Below, piece after piece: positions 1 to 12,378 of a stretch of DNA of 64,000 bases (position 1 is the first letter of the stretch; the number at the start of each line of letters is the position of its first letter). Under the pieces are notes generated by a model. The model was not told the DNA's origin and did not search any database. It saw only the letters and a list, made by a program, of their open reading frames with translations. The position numbers were made by a program, and so were the translations under genes. Source of the stretch: Papilionanthe hookeriana x Papilionanthe teres (Eukaryota; Streptophyta; Magnoliopsida; Asparagales; Orchidaceae); assembly GCA_022702705.1 (NCBI GenBank), contig CM040427.1, forward strand, positions 21,920,661-21,984,660. Direction: 5' to 3'.

Positions 1-358
1 ATATTTGAAAAAATATTACGCAACCTGATGTTTCGAAGGATGAACTTTAAAAATGAAGTCTCATTCTTAGAAGCACGAGTGGAGTAATCACTTGTAACTG
101 GGTTCGAACCCGAAATATAAAAATGGATGATAAAAAGTAACAAAAAAAAATGTGTTAAAAAGAAAATATGTGAAATCATAATAATAAAATTTTGATCCTT
201 CCTTTCAAGTCAAGCTCACTACTGATCTTTCCTCATCTTTTCCTACTCTTATTAAAATTTGAAAGAAATGAATAAGAAGTTTCCATTGATAAGTGATTTT
301 TCTTATTGTTCTCGTTCTTAGTAAAGCCCCTGATCCTTTCCTTGTTTTTTGTAGGGAA
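1..358. other. AT-rich leader before the ALKBH-like frame, with a 3' splice-site-like tract
   Basis: No reading frame is supported here. The stretch is AT-rich and turns pyrimidine-rich towards the right. Positions 337-354 read TTTCCTTGTTTTTTGTAG, a good match to a plant 3' splice site, five bases before the ATG at 359. Under the model used here this is internal sequence of the large retrotransposon whose 3' LTR lies at 18888-26062. It could equally be the flank of an ordinary retrocopied gene. A 12 bp palindrome at 100-111 resembles a Pol III B box and is listed separately. Confidence 0.4.
100..111 (+). promoter_or_regulatory. Pol III B-box-like palindrome (possible SINE remnant)
   Basis: GGGTTCGAACCC at 100-111 fits the B-box consensus GGTTCGANNCC found in tRNA genes and tRNA-derived SINEs. 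The sequence 30 bp before it (AGTGGAGTAATCAC) is only a weak A-box candidate, and no tRNA cloverleaf can be drawn. It may be a SINE fragment or chance. Confidence 0.25.
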
Positions 359-1009
359 ATGTCGAACAGGCGGTTGGTCCTGAACTTTAAGAATGGCGTG
401 AGTCTAGCACTCGACGAAAAGAAGATGAAGGATGGGGCAGTGATTGAGATCGACTCTGATTTCACACCGGCTGGGCTACAGTACAAGGAAACTGATTGGA
501 CCCCGATCGACCGGGAAGAGTTCCGTAGCCAGACAGTAATGCAATTAGGTGGCCTGAGTCAGCCAGCTACAGACAAGAAAAGGAAAGTAAACGCCGCTCA
601 GATGACTGGAGCGGACAAGAAAATCAAGTCCGTGGTTACTACAGCAGAGGGCAGGCTTGTCAGCGCCATGCCCACAGAAGTTCAAGAGGTAAGGAGAGCT
701 ACTCTCACTCCTACCCAACGAAGAAACAAGAACCGCCGCATTCGCAAGATGTTGAGCAAGCTAGCAGCAGACCAACATGGGGAGACAGTTGCTACAGTCA
801 GTACAAGTACTTCGAAGAACCGGTTCAGCAGGAATCAGAAAAGAGGAGATAAATTCCAAGAACAGCAGAAAAGATGAAAGAAATCCTGAGGAAAGCAGAA
901 ACAGAATCAGTGCCACGACGTCAGATAGATGCACCAGCTTTGAAGAGTCTTGTTGAGAAAGCAACCCCGGAGGATGTCCTGACAGAGACTATCCCCGAGG
1001 AGTCGAGAC
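359..1009 (+). pseudogene. N-terminal part of a broken ALKBH-like reading frame
   Basis: The frame opens at ATG 359 (MSNRRLVLNF...) and runs to TGA 875-877. Coding continues one frame over from the overlapping ATG at 874 (MKEILRKAE...) up to position 1009, where a giant LTR is inserted. The N-terminal 170 residues are hydrophilic, rich in K, R, T and Q, with a basic cluster (RRNKNRRIRKML, about 718-752), and I do not recognise a domain in them. The assignment to the ALKBH-like gene rests on the insertion. The 5-bp target duplication GAGAC flanks the element, and joining across it makes ...PEESR continue in frame into the part at 15742 that encodes the AlkB domain. The one-base frame change at 874-877 is probably decay. 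A start further upstream (293) would read through the splice-acceptor-like tract and is less likely. Confidence 0.7.
1005..1009. repeat. Target-site duplication GAGAC, left copy (partner 15737-15741)
   Basis: GAGAC immediately precedes the terminal TGTCAGC of the outer giant LTR and recurs exactly after its other end at 15737-15741. Five-base duplications are what LTR-retrotransposon integrases make. Confidence 0.92.
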
Positions 1010-1089
1010 TGTCAGCATATTTATAGGTTATGTGCTTTGAAAATGAGGTCGCCTACGGAAGTTGTCGGCAAATTTTAAATTTAATTTAA

Positions 1090-1092
<3 letters not shown>

Positions 1093-1138
<46 letters not shown>
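1093..1138. repeat. (TA)n microsatellite inside the giant LTR
   Basis: About 23 TA units lie 83 bp from the LTR end. An equivalent TA tract lies at 25915-25970 and another at 35351-35421, at the matching place in other copies. In the copies at 5067 and 35691 it is absent or shrunk. Confidence 0.95.
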
Positions 1139-1142
<4 letters not shown>

Positions 1143-4100
1143 GGAAAGTAGCATTTGATTTTTAAAAAATAATTTTTAAGTTCGAAAGATTTTTAAGATA
1201 TGAAATCAAACCGATCTCACATCCCAAATAGTTTATATAAACGAGCGCCGCATCACAAGCTATGTATCTATCCCGAAGAATAGACACACTACTTGATGAT
1301 GGGGCTCGATTAAATAAACTAGAAGATTTGTGACTGTTTGGTCTGCGAAGCAATTTTATAAGCCGACAAGTTCCCCTGTTTAATATAAAGGAATTAAACG
1401 GGGTTTATATTACACGGGTTCTTAAAGTTCCCTTATAAGGGCAAGCCCCTATAGTTAATTACATCTTAAATGTCCGAAGATACTTAAGAAAACTTTCAAT
1501 AATGATCAGTGGTTTTGCTCTCAAGAATTCCAAAGTTTAAGGTTTTCAAAGGATTAGATTTTGGAATTTCAAAAGGGATTGGATCAAATTTGGAACAATT
1601 ATTTCAGGAATCTAATAGAGGAAATGTAGGAGAAGCTGAGGATCCAAGAGGAATCTTGGCAACTTCCCAAACTATCATATTGTTTGGATTCAATTTGAGA
1701 AAATGTTATTTAATGTTTCAATCCTGCCAATTTTAATTAATTAGGACTTATATTTGTATGACATGATCATACAAATAGCCTCGAAGATGTGAGGGTTTAT
1801 GTCGTACCAAATGACTACCTCGGAGTCCTAAGACCGGTTAGGGCTTAATTTACATAACATGATTATGCAAATGTCTAACAAAGAGTTGAGGATTTATGTT
1901 ACACTAAGCAAACTACCTCAGTCCTATGGCTTGGTTATTTAATTCTAAGAAAGGTTTTGCTGAAGTAGATTCCAGTTTTGTTGACGACGATGGCCATGCT
2001 GCCCATTATGCTCCAAGCTCCGTATCGTTGCACAGGTTTAGTTTTAGAAAGTGAAAATCAGGAGATGAGAGAAGGGTTTTGGTTTAGAGAAATCTTAAAG
2101 ACCAAATATTTTTAATGTTTTAATTAAAAACAAATCTTAAAGTTGGTTAAACAGAACCGATTAAGATCCCACGGTTCCGTCATCCCGACACCGTTATTTT
2201 CATCGGTTTCACTTAGTTCAGATGAATTTGTTAAACTCAACTGAATGAGTTCCACACTTTCATTTAGACCGTGGGAAATCCCGTTAGCAAAATTTAGGTT
2301 ACATCATTCGAGGTATTCCCGATCATCCAACGAGAAGTTTTAATTTAGTTGTAGTTGTAGTTTTGTTGTTATGTTTATGATTAAATTTTGAGTTGTTTTA
2401 TATTTTGAAATGTTGTGGCGGTGAATTTTATCTTGTTATGACTTTTAATTTAATTTTGGGTTTCAGTTTTGTGGCTATCCTAAAGGTTTCAGTTTTCATG
2501 CAGGGTGACATTCTTGTTTAACATGCAAGAAAAGTAAAGTACAGTGCAGGTAAATAAATTGCAATGAAATAAAAGCGTACCTGGTAAGCATTCTTATTTA
2601 TTTTCTCCTGCACTTAAAACATAGGTTAAAACATTTATATAATTGCAAGAAAACACCTAGGTAAAGCTAAGTGAAGGTTTTGTTTGTCTACCAAAATCCT
2701 AATCTTATAGCTAGTCAATTCCTATGACGTCTAGGTTCTTATGTTTTGTTAAGGATGATTTTCTTCACCAAAGAATAATTAAATTCAGTTGTTATTCTAA
2801 AACATTTCATCATATTGAGAAAGTGCTTAGGACGAGTCCTAAACATCTTTTCAATACTTCTGAGATTATTTTGAGTCCAAATGAATTTCATTATACAAGT
2901 GAATTAATAATTCAAGAGATTTAGTTAAGTTTTGCTTCTTACTCAGTGAAGTAGGATGTTTGATTGTCCTATGAGTGAAGTGATATTTCACTTAATGCTT
3001 TATTTAAGAGTTATGATAATGAAAGCCTTTAGGGGCAAATTAATTTGTTGAAAATTTTTAACAATTCTTAATTAGAAAATTGGAATTGATGATTTTGAAA
3101 TGATTTGGTTTAGTTATAAAATTTTAATTAATAATTTCAAGTTTGGAATAGTGTTCAAGTGGTTTCAATTCTATTAAATCTTTATATTTTAATGATTTTA
3201 ATATTTTAGATTAATTTTACCATTTTAAATTTGCTTGGGTTGGAAGAGGTGTTTAAATTATTTATTTGTATTAAATTTTATTGATTGTAATGTTTTAGGT
3301 TGATTTTTAATTAGTTTAATTTTTTATATTTTAATTATGAACTGTTTTGAAATTACTTATGGTTTTAAATTTGTTTTAAGTTTGTTATTAAGTGTTTTCA
3401 AATTAATTTTAAATGTTTAAAATTTAATTTAATTTGATTATCAAATCACCTAATGTTTCAAACTTTAATTTAATTAAGGGTTATTTTCCTTTTAATTATT
3501 TAATTATCATTTTAAGTTTAATTAAGAGTTAAATATTATCAAAGTGATTTATTTAGGGATATTAAATTAAAGGGTTGATGTCTTCCTAAGTCACATCCCC
3601 AACTTTAATAATCCAAATTTGGACTATTCCTCCTAAGTTTTAATTACTTAATTAATTAAGGTTCCATTTTGATATTTTCAAAGTGATCAATGGGTTTCAA
3701 CCCCTTAATTATTTAAGTTTCAATAACCCAAGGGTAAATTAAGATCATATATTTTACCCTCCCTTTTGATTAAACCTAAATATTAATTAGGGTTAAAATC
3801 CTTTAATTACCTTTATGCCCCTTTAGGCCTATTTATTTCATAACTCATCAAATTAAGCTCAAATGAACTTAAAATTTTTATGTCACTTCACTCATATGTC
3901 AAATAAGACACTAGAGGAGAAAAAGTGATTTTTCTGAATTTAATTTAATTTATATATTTATTTTTGTGAGAAAATGAGAGTTTTCAATGAAAATTCAACA
4001 ACATGACCAAGGTGAGATTTCTATCCTTAGGAAAATTATGGGATGTCCCTACTGACCAAAGGATCACTTGGACTAATTTTGGTGATTTTTTTAATTATAT

Positions 4101-5061
4101 TTTATTTATTATAATTATTTTTAGTTTTATGGTATTAATTAATTTTAAAATAAAATTAAAGTTGAAAATTAAGTTTTATATTTTTCATAAATCTCTCTGA
4201 CCTAATGAGTCAAGATAAGCAAATTTTATAATTTTCTGATTTTTCTTTGATTTACTAGAATTAATTTAGTGAAAATGTGGGAAAATTCATTTTTTAATAT
4301 AAAAATTGTCTTAAGCCTTTAAAATTCAATTTCTTAATCTATAGACTTGAGAAAAATATTTAGTTTGTTCCTAAGTGATTAGGAGGCAAAATGTGAAATT
4401 TTTACGATTTTTAATATTTTGTAATTTTTATTATTTTTAAATTATTAAAATATTAAAAATATAATTAAAAAGGAAAATTTTTAAAAAATTCCAATTTTAG
4501 TTTTTTTAGACTCCTCTAATATCAGAGAGCCCACAAAACCATTTTGGTGAATTTTTTAAGTGTATTTTAGGTTTTATGAATTTTTTAATTTTAAAAGTGG
4601 TCATACATCCTAAATAATTCATTTAATGGGTTAAATTATTTCCAATTGACTTCAAATTTTTATGTGAAGTTCTCTGCATCCTAAGTGACAGTGAAGAATT
4701 GTTTTCAAGTAATTTTGATGTGTTGTTAATCCTAATTAATTAAAACTCAGTTTTGGGTGTTTAGGCCAATTAGAGTTATTCTTAAGGAATTAAACCAAAC
4801 CAAAATTTTTTTAGGGTCCCCTGGTCATAAGATACCTTCCCAAATTTTCCTAGAATTTTCTAAGCAACATGATAATTTCTGGAATTAAAACATCAAAACA
4901 GATACAGAAATTTGAAAAATCAATATCTTGCCACAGAGATGGCCTCTGGCCTTGGAAAATTCAGGGGATGTTCCCAAGAACAGAGGCTATAAAAGCCCTA
5001 TGGTATCATGCCATGGTGAATTGTATGCATGCATGGAGAATTAAAATACTGAAATCAGTAA

Positions 5062-5066
5062 ATAAT
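5062..5066. repeat. Target-site duplication ATAAT, left copy (partner 12374-12378)
   Basis: ATAAT stands directly before TGTCGGC at 5067 and again directly after GGTCAACA at 12373. With one copy and the intervening element removed, the flanks align without a gap to the uninterrupted copies at 8980-9040 and 28955-29010. Confidence 0.92.
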
Positions 5067-7149
5067 TGTCGGCATATTTTTAGGTTATGTGTTTTATTTT
5101 GAAAAGAGAGTCGCCTACAAAAATTGTCGGCGAATTTTAATTTAATTTAAATAAATAATTTGAAAAGTAGTATTTGATTTTGAAAATAATTTTAAATTTG
5201 AAAATTTTAAGATATGAAATCAAGCTGATCTCACATCCCGAATAGTTTATATAAACGAGCGCCGCACCACAAACCGTGTATCTATCCCGAAGAATAGACA
5301 CACTTGCTTGATAATGGGGCTCGATTAAATAAACTAGAAAGGTTTGTGACATCCGTTTGGTCTGCGAACCAATTTTATAAGCCGACAAATTCCACTGCTT
5401 AATATGAAACTATTAAACGGGGTTTATATTACACAGGTTCTTAAAGTTCCCTATAAGGGCAAGCCCCATAGTTAATTACATCTTAAGTGATGGGAATCAC
5501 CTAAGAAAACTCTCGATAATAATCAATAATTACTGCTCTCAAGAATTTCGAAAGTTTAAGTTTTCGAGGGGTTGAATTTTGGAATTTCGATAGGGAATGG
5601 ATCAAATTTAGAACATTTTTATTTTGGGAATTCAAAGGAAGAAAAGTAGGAGAGATCACGGATTCGAAGCGGACTTCGGTAATCTCCGATTATCCTATTG
5701 TTTGGCTTGGATTTAGGAAAGTCCTAATGTTTATTTAATGTTTTAATCTTGCCAATTTAGTTAATTAGGGCTTATATTTATATGATAGAATCATACAAAT
5801 TGCACAGAAGATATGAGGGTTTATGTCGTATCGGACGACTACCTCGGAATCCTAAGACCGGTTAGGGCTTAATTTGCAATGCAAATGCCTAACGAAGAGT
5901 TGAGGATTTATGTTGCACTGGGCAAACTACCTCGAAGTCCTATGGCTTTGTTATTTAATTCTAAGAAAGTTTTGCTGAAGTAGGTTCAAGTTTTGCTGAC
6001 GACGATGGCCGTGCTCGCCCACCATGCTCCGAGCTCCTTGTTGTTGCAGAGGTTTAGTTTTAGAAATCATAAATCAAGAGATGAGAGAAGTGTTCGGTTT
6101 AGAGAAGTCTTAATTTCCAAGTGTTTTTTGTGTTTTAATTAAAACAAATCTTAAAGTTGATTATAACGACACCGGTTAAGATCCCACGGTTCCATCCTTC
6201 CAAGCACCATTATTTTTATCGGATTCACTTAGTCCGGATGAATTTGCTAAACTCAGTCGAATGAGTTCCACACTTTCATTTAGACACGTGGGAAATCCCG
6301 TTAGCAACACGTAGGTTACATCATCCGAGGTATTCCCGATCATCCAACAAGACGTTTTAATTTAGTTGTAATTGTAGTTTTGTGTTCTGTTTGTGATTAA
6401 ATTTTGAGTTGTCTTATATTTTGAAATGTTGTGGAGGTGAATTTTATCTTGTAGTGTCTTTTATTTTAATTTTGGGTTTCGGTTTTGGTTTCGTCCTAAA
6501 GGTGTCGGTTTTCATGCAATCGTTGTTTATCATGCAAGAAAAATAAAGTGCATTTGCAATAAAATAAAGCTGCAATAAAATAAAAGCGTACTCGGAGGGT
6601 CTTCCCGTCATCCCAAGCTGCACTTAAAACACGGTTAGAATATTTAAGCAAGTTCCTAGGTAAAGCTAAGGGAAAGGTTTATGGTTTTCTACCAAATTCC
6701 TAATCCTATAGCTAGTCGTTTCCTATGACGTCTAGGTTCTTTGTGTTTTTGGTTTGAAGACGATTTTCTTCATCAAAGAACAATTAAGTTCAATTGTTCT
6801 TGTAAATATCCTATCATATTGAGGAGTGCTTAAGAAGAATCTTAAACATCTTTTCAATATTTCTAGGATTGTTTCAAGTCCAAATGAATTTAATTGTGTA
6901 AATGAATCGATCGTCCGAGGTTTTCAAGTTTTGTTAACTTGCTCGATGAACTAGGACATTTGAATGTCCTATAAGTGAAGTAACATTTCATTTTAATGTT
7001 CTATTTAGGAGTTATGATAACTAAAGCTCCTAAAGGCAAAATGATATTTAATGATTTGTGATTCAAATTTAAGTTCAAATTAATGATTTAAGTTTGGAAT
7101 AGTGTTCAAGTTATTTTAGATTTATTTCTTCATGTCTTAAGTGAGGTTA

Positions 7150-7395
7150 TTTAATTCAATTTAATTTAATTTAATTTATTTTAATTTAATTTAATTCAGT
7201 TTAATTTAGTTTGATTTGATTTAATTTAATTCAATTCAATTTATTTGATTTAATTTCTTAATTTAATTTAATTTAATTTTAATTTAATTTAATTTAATTT
7301 AATTTAATTTTTTTTAATTTAATTTAATTAATTTAATTAATTTAATTTAATTTAATTCAATTTAATTTTAATTTAATTTAATTTAATTTAATTGA
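7150..7395. repeat. Degenerate (TTTAA)n low-complexity tract
   Basis: About 240 bp of near-pure repeats of TTTAA with interruptions, in the AT-rich part of the inner giant LTR. The other copies are AT-rich here but much shorter, so this is a local expansion. Confidence 0.85.
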
Positions 7396-9561
7396 AATTT
7401 TTTGAAAGAGTTTAATGATTTAATTTTAATTTAATGATTAAGTCTTTTAATATTTTAAATTTGAGTTATCATTTTAATTAAGAGTTGAGTATTAATGAGA
7501 TGATTAATTTAGGGATTTTTAAATTAAAGAATAAATTTCTTCCTAATAATATCCCTATTTTAATAATTCCAAATTTATTATTCTTCCAAATTCAATTAAT
7601 TATTTAATTAAAGTTTAATCATTTTAAATTGCTTAATGGGTTTCTACCCTTTAATTATTAAATTTCAATCATCCAAATCAGATTAGGATCAAATATTTTA
7701 CTTGTTAATTTTTTTTATTAAACCTAAAGTCTTAATTAAGGATTAAAATTTTAATTACCATTTTGCCCTTTAAGCCTAATAATTTCATAACTCACTAAAT
7801 TGAACTCAAATGAACTTGAAATTTTTATGTGACTTCACTCATATGTCAATAAAGACATGAGAGGAGAAAATGTGATTTTTCTGTATTTAATTTATTTATA
7901 TAATTATTTTTTGTAGAAAAGAGAAATTTCCAAGGAAAATTCAATAACATGACCAAGGGAAAGTTTCTGTCCTTAAGAAAATTAGGGGACATTCCTAATG
8001 ACCAGAGGACCACTTGGACCAAATTTTGTAATTTTTTGAATTATATTTTATTTATTAGAATTATTTTAAATTCTGGAGTATTAATTAATTTAAAAATAAA
8101 ATAAATGTTGAAAAATAAATTTTATAATTTTTAAAATTCTCTCTGATATCAAGGATTCCAGAGAACCAAACTTTGCAATTTTCTGATTTTTCTTTGATTT
8201 ATTATAATTATTTTGGTGAAAATGCTAGAAAATATATTTTTTAATTTTAAAATTACCCTAGAGCTTTAAAAATTAATATCTCACTAAATAGACCTAGGAA
8301 AAATATGGGACTTGTTCCCAAGTGATTAAAATTCAAAATATAACATTTTAGTGAATTTTATTATTTTTGTGATTTTTATTATTTTTTAATTATTAAAAAT
8401 ATTAAAATAATATTAAAAATCAACTTTTTTAGAAAATTGAAATTTTAATTTTCTTAAACTCCCCTGATATCAGAGAGACTCCAAAACCAATTTGGTGAAT
8501 CTTTGAAAGATATTTTGAAAGTTATGAATTTTTAAAGTTTAAAATGACTAAGTGGCTTAATCGACCCAATTAGTGGGGCTAACCAAGTCCAATTGACCTC
8601 AAATTTTTATGATGGGTTCCTCTGACCCTAAAGGTCAGTAGAGAATTGATTTCAAGTCAATTTGATCTATGGTTAACTCTAATTAATTAGAGATCTATTT
8701 TGGGGATTTAAGCCGATTAGGGTTAATCTAAGTGAATTAACTCAAATCCTATTTTTCCTAGGGTTCTTTGGTCATAAGGAACATCACCAAATTTTCCTAG
8801 AATTTATTTCACAACATGCTAATTTTTGGAATTAAAATACTTAAAATAGCAACATGCATTTGAAAAATCAATAACTTTTCATAGGGATGGCCTCGACTTT
8901 GGAAAATTCGGGGAATGTTCCCAAATTCGAGGCTTCAAAGCCCTATGGTCTCATGCCATGGTGAATTGTATGAATGCATGGAGAATTAAATGTATGCAGA
9001 GAGTAAATAAATTATTAAAAATAAAATACTTGATGAAATTAAATGATTTCTTTTCCACATTATTCTCCTCTGTTCACTGAGCAAGAGGATATTTTTCTTT
9101 TATTTTTCTGATTTTTCTACACAAAGTTATGAATTTTCCAAGTTTAGGGAATTAAATAAATAGAAAATACCCCTAATTTTCTACTTATCCACGCGGCGCC
9201 AGCGCATCCTTAGCCTCTCCGAAGCGGTACGTGTCGCGGCGCGATTGGGCGCCGCCATCCGAGTCGGCCGTCCCGGGACCCGCAGTTCACGTAACGTTCT
9301 GCGGTCCGGCGCAATCCGATCCGTCCGCTCGATACACGCGCGATCCAACGGCTCCCGGTCATCGTCTACGGCCGGTGTGCACCCGTGACCGTCAACCCTC
9401 TAACCCTAATTTCTCGCTCGATTCTCGATGGATTTTCGTGTTCTCATGCTACTATGGATTCGTCTTGAAGAGACGAACACATCCATACGGTAAACATGCA
9501 TTGAAATTTACTCAAATGAAATGGAGAATCTCTGTAAGCTCGGGAAGAAGAATGAGTTCAT

Positions 9562-9999
9562 ACCTTTGCTCGGAGAAGTGAAGCTTCGATGCGAGAGTTG
9601 TTGCACCTTCGGCGGATCCTGAGCAAGCTCCGGATGAAGTCTCCCGGTGCAGTGAATTGTCTAGGTTGGACTTCGACCACGGTCGATCACAAAGCTTGGA
9701 GTCCGGAGCAACTCGGGTGGCACTGGAGATGGGGCTTTTACTTGGTGGACACCTTCCCTTGGTCCGGTGAAGGTGTAGAGACAATCAATTTGGGGATTGG
9801 CTCAGCTGTGGAGGAGTGTCCTGGTTTTGGGCTTGGATTTCAACTCTGAAATTGAGCTCACAGAGAAGAAATGGCAGGGGGATCTCACTGGGGATCAAGT
9901 GCTCTGTGTATGAGGAGGGGTCTGGAACAATTTTGGCAGAGTTTTGGCAAGGTTTTTGCAACTCTCCTCTCATGGCCGTGAGGGGGTGGTGTTTAAATA
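9562..9999 (-). promoter_or_regulatory. Predicted LTR promoter and leader: TATA-like box to 5' splice site
   Basis: On the minus strand TATTTAAA (9992-9999) is followed about 430 nt later by AAAG/GTATGA with the donor GT at 9562-9563. The same pair with almost the same spacing occurs at 12928-13362, 21079-21511 and 29534-29969. The conservation suggests an LTR-driven transcript with a spliced leader. Transcription start and splicing are inferred. Confidence 0.5.
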
Positions 10000-12373
10000 G
10001 GCATGGCTGGAGGGCCTCCCAGGGGGAGTTAGGGCTTGGGATCAAGCTGCTCTGGTGAGGAGAAGAACAGCCATGGTGACCACTAGGCATGGGGCGGCTC
10101 GGCGAGGGAGAATTTCAATGTTGGCTCACTCCCGAGGTCTCGGGCATGGCGTTTTCCGGCGGCGGGTGGCCGGCCGGCCGAGCATGGGTCACCCTCGAGG
10201 TCGGGTGGGTCGGGGTCGGAGGCTTGTGCGATCAGTTAGCATTGGCCATGTGTAAAGGGTTTGAATCAAAGTGGAATGGGAAAGGGCTAGTTTTGGGTCT
10301 AAATGGGTCAACCCTTGGTTTTGGGTTAGGTTCACCCTCCAAGGCCAATTTGGGCTGAAGGGAAAGTCACTTGGATCAGCTTGATTAGTGGGGTCGAGTC
10401 ACAATCCAAGTACAATTAAGCTTAAGCAAGAGTTAGGGGAGACATGGGAGTGGTTAATTACTCTTAAGAGAATCATTAAAGGGTCCCCTCCTCTTGCCAT
10501 TTTGGGTATGGTGAAGTGTCCAAGGCTTTCATGGCTCACATGTGGCTCATGCATGGCTTCATGGCTCACCTTTGGCTTGGGGAAAGCTTGGTCAATTTCA
10601 TGAAAATGGATTTTAGGAATATTTTGGTATTTTTGGGCAATTTGGCATGGTGCTTGATTTAGATTTATTTGATGATGGAATTGAAACTTAGGGAATGATT
10701 TTCATCGAATGGATGACAAATGAAAATGTCATATGGGCTTTAGAATCAATTTTGGACTCATTGAAATGGTTTTAGATGGGCTTTTAAATGGTTTAGGAAA
10801 GTGGGCTTTTGAATTTTAAAATGGATTTTTGGGATGAAATTTTGGTAAAGGCTTGGGCCAAATAATTGTTGAGTTTGGTTTAGGGATGCTTCATGAGTGG
10901 TTTGAAACAAATTTGAGGTGATTTGGGTTTGAATTGGGTTGGATATGGGCTTTTTGGTAAAGAGGCTAAAGTGGGCCAAAATGGGCTACCATGGGCCAAA
11001 GTTGGGCTAGAGTTGAAGTTGATGTGAAATTAATGTTGGGAAATGTTTTTGGGAGTGTTTCAAAGAGGTTTTGGCTTTGGTTGGGTTTTGATTTTGGGGT
11101 TTGGGCTCATTTGGGCTAGGTTTAGGTTTAGGTCAAAATTGGGCTTTTTTGATTTTGGGTTGAATTTGAGTGGGGTTTGGGTCTAAATTTTGAGCAAATC
11201 ATGTTAGTGTTTTGTTCATGGGGATGTTAAGGAAGATTTGGAAAAGATTTGGGGTTAATTGGAGTTGAATTGGGTGAGTTTGGGTTAGGTTTGGGTCATA
11301 GGTCCAAATTGGGCTTTAAGGCCAAAAGTGAAATTGGACCCAAATTTCAATCAAATTAAGCTTGGCTTTGGTCTAGATTGGTGTTTGGGATGTTGAATTG
11401 AAGTTTAGAATTGAATTGGACCAGAATTTGGGTCAATTGGGTAGGTTTGGTTTGACATTGGGTTTACTTTGGGTTAAAATGGGTCAAATTGGGGGTTTTG
11501 ACAAAAGTGGGGTAAATTGACAAAATTGGCCCATGGTGTAGTTGAACAAAATGAAATTGGGAATATTTGGGATTTTCTGGAATTTTCTGGGAATTTTCTG
11601 AATTTTTGGATTTTTGGGTCAAAAGGGGTATTTTGGGTATTTGGAAGGTATTGGGGGGTATTTTTGGAATTTTTGATATTTTTGGATATGGATGATCAGT
11701 TTGAGTGATGTGGGAATGTTTGGGATTGATTTTGGAGAATTTTGGGTAATTTGGAAACTTTTTGAGAAATTTGGGCTATTCAGGGCTTTGGGTAGGTTGG
11801 CGGGTGTTGGGTCCGGGGGTCAAAAATTGAAAATTTGGAAAATTGAAGATTGGGTGGATGTAAGTGAAATGAAATCATTTTTGTTGAGCCATGAAGCCAT
11901 ATCAAGCCCACATGAGCCATGAAGGGACTCATTTGAGGCATTCACCATGTTGTTCCTAACCCTGCTTAGCCGGGGCTTAGGGGTTAAGGACCATCCATGT
12001 GAATCACCTACATGAGTCGGGAAGTTAAGTTGGGTAAGGGTGTGTTTTAGGAGGTGTGTGAAAGTGTAGTGCATAGGTGTAGTGTATGTGTAAGTCAGCC
12101 CTTTACCGGACCAGGGCCACCTGGGAGCGATCCTAAGGCCAAAGAGTCCCATAGGAACTCATCCTTTAAACTTCCACATTTGATTTCAACCCTCTAGGTG
12201 ATTAGGGGTCTATAGTCAAGTTTGTGGAGTTTGCAGGGAGTTAAGAAGTGGTTTGAATTTCTAAAAGGTGGGTCCCAATTCTAGTCCTCTAAGATAGTCA
12301 AAGGAAAAGCCTAAGGCTAGATCCTAAGTACTAAAGAGAAGAAGAGAAGACCTCATCAAAAATGAGGTCAACA

Positions 12374-12378
12374 ATAAT
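12374..12378. repeat. Target-site duplication ATAAT, right copy
   Basis: This is an exact match to 5062-5066 and marks the right edge of the inner giant LTR. Confidence 0.92.

Larger units (their letters stand above)
1010..5066 (-). mobile_element. Giant solo LTR, outer copy, first segment (3' part in the preferred orientation)
   Basis: This segment starts TGTCAGCATATTTATAGG at 1010. It is homologous over its whole length to 5067-9000, to 35691-39500, and to the reverse complement of 22050-26062. It breaks off at 5066, where a second copy is inserted, and resumes at 12379. The two parts together make about 7415 bp with TG...CA ends and a GAGAC target duplication. No gag, protease, reverse transcriptase or integrase is visible. 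A solo LTR left by LTR-LTR recombination is therefore the simplest reading, although a non-autonomous element without coding sequence would look the same. It splits the ALKBH-like frame. The minus strand is preferred because of the TATA-like box and splice donor in the second segment. Confidence 0.85.
5067..12373 (-). mobile_element. Giant solo LTR, inner copy (7307 bp, complete)
   Basis: The element runs from TGTCGGCATATTTTTAGG to AATGAGGTCAACA, with TG...CA ends and an exact ATAAT target duplication. It lies inside the outer copy of the same family. Read on the minus strand from 12373 it has a terminal 7-bp hairpin region, about 2.4 kb of C/A-rich sequence, a TATTTAAA box at 9992-9999, a leader of about 430 nt ending in a 5' splice site at 9562-9563, a GC-rich patch at about 9190-9400, and then about 4 kb of AT-rich sequence. 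No retroviral protein domain is visible. Small open frames within it are not conserved between copies and are not called as genes. Its similarity to the copy at 28582-32297 is very high in many blocks. Confidence 0.88.

Noticed and set aside
100..111. A tRNA gene at the B-box-like palindrome
   Set aside because: No acceptor stem, anticodon arm or convincing A box can be drawn.
9231..9581. 116-codon frame in the GC-rich patch of the inner giant LTR
   Set aside because: It is not open in the other LTR copies and has no domain. The GC-rich patch gives long open frames by composition alone.
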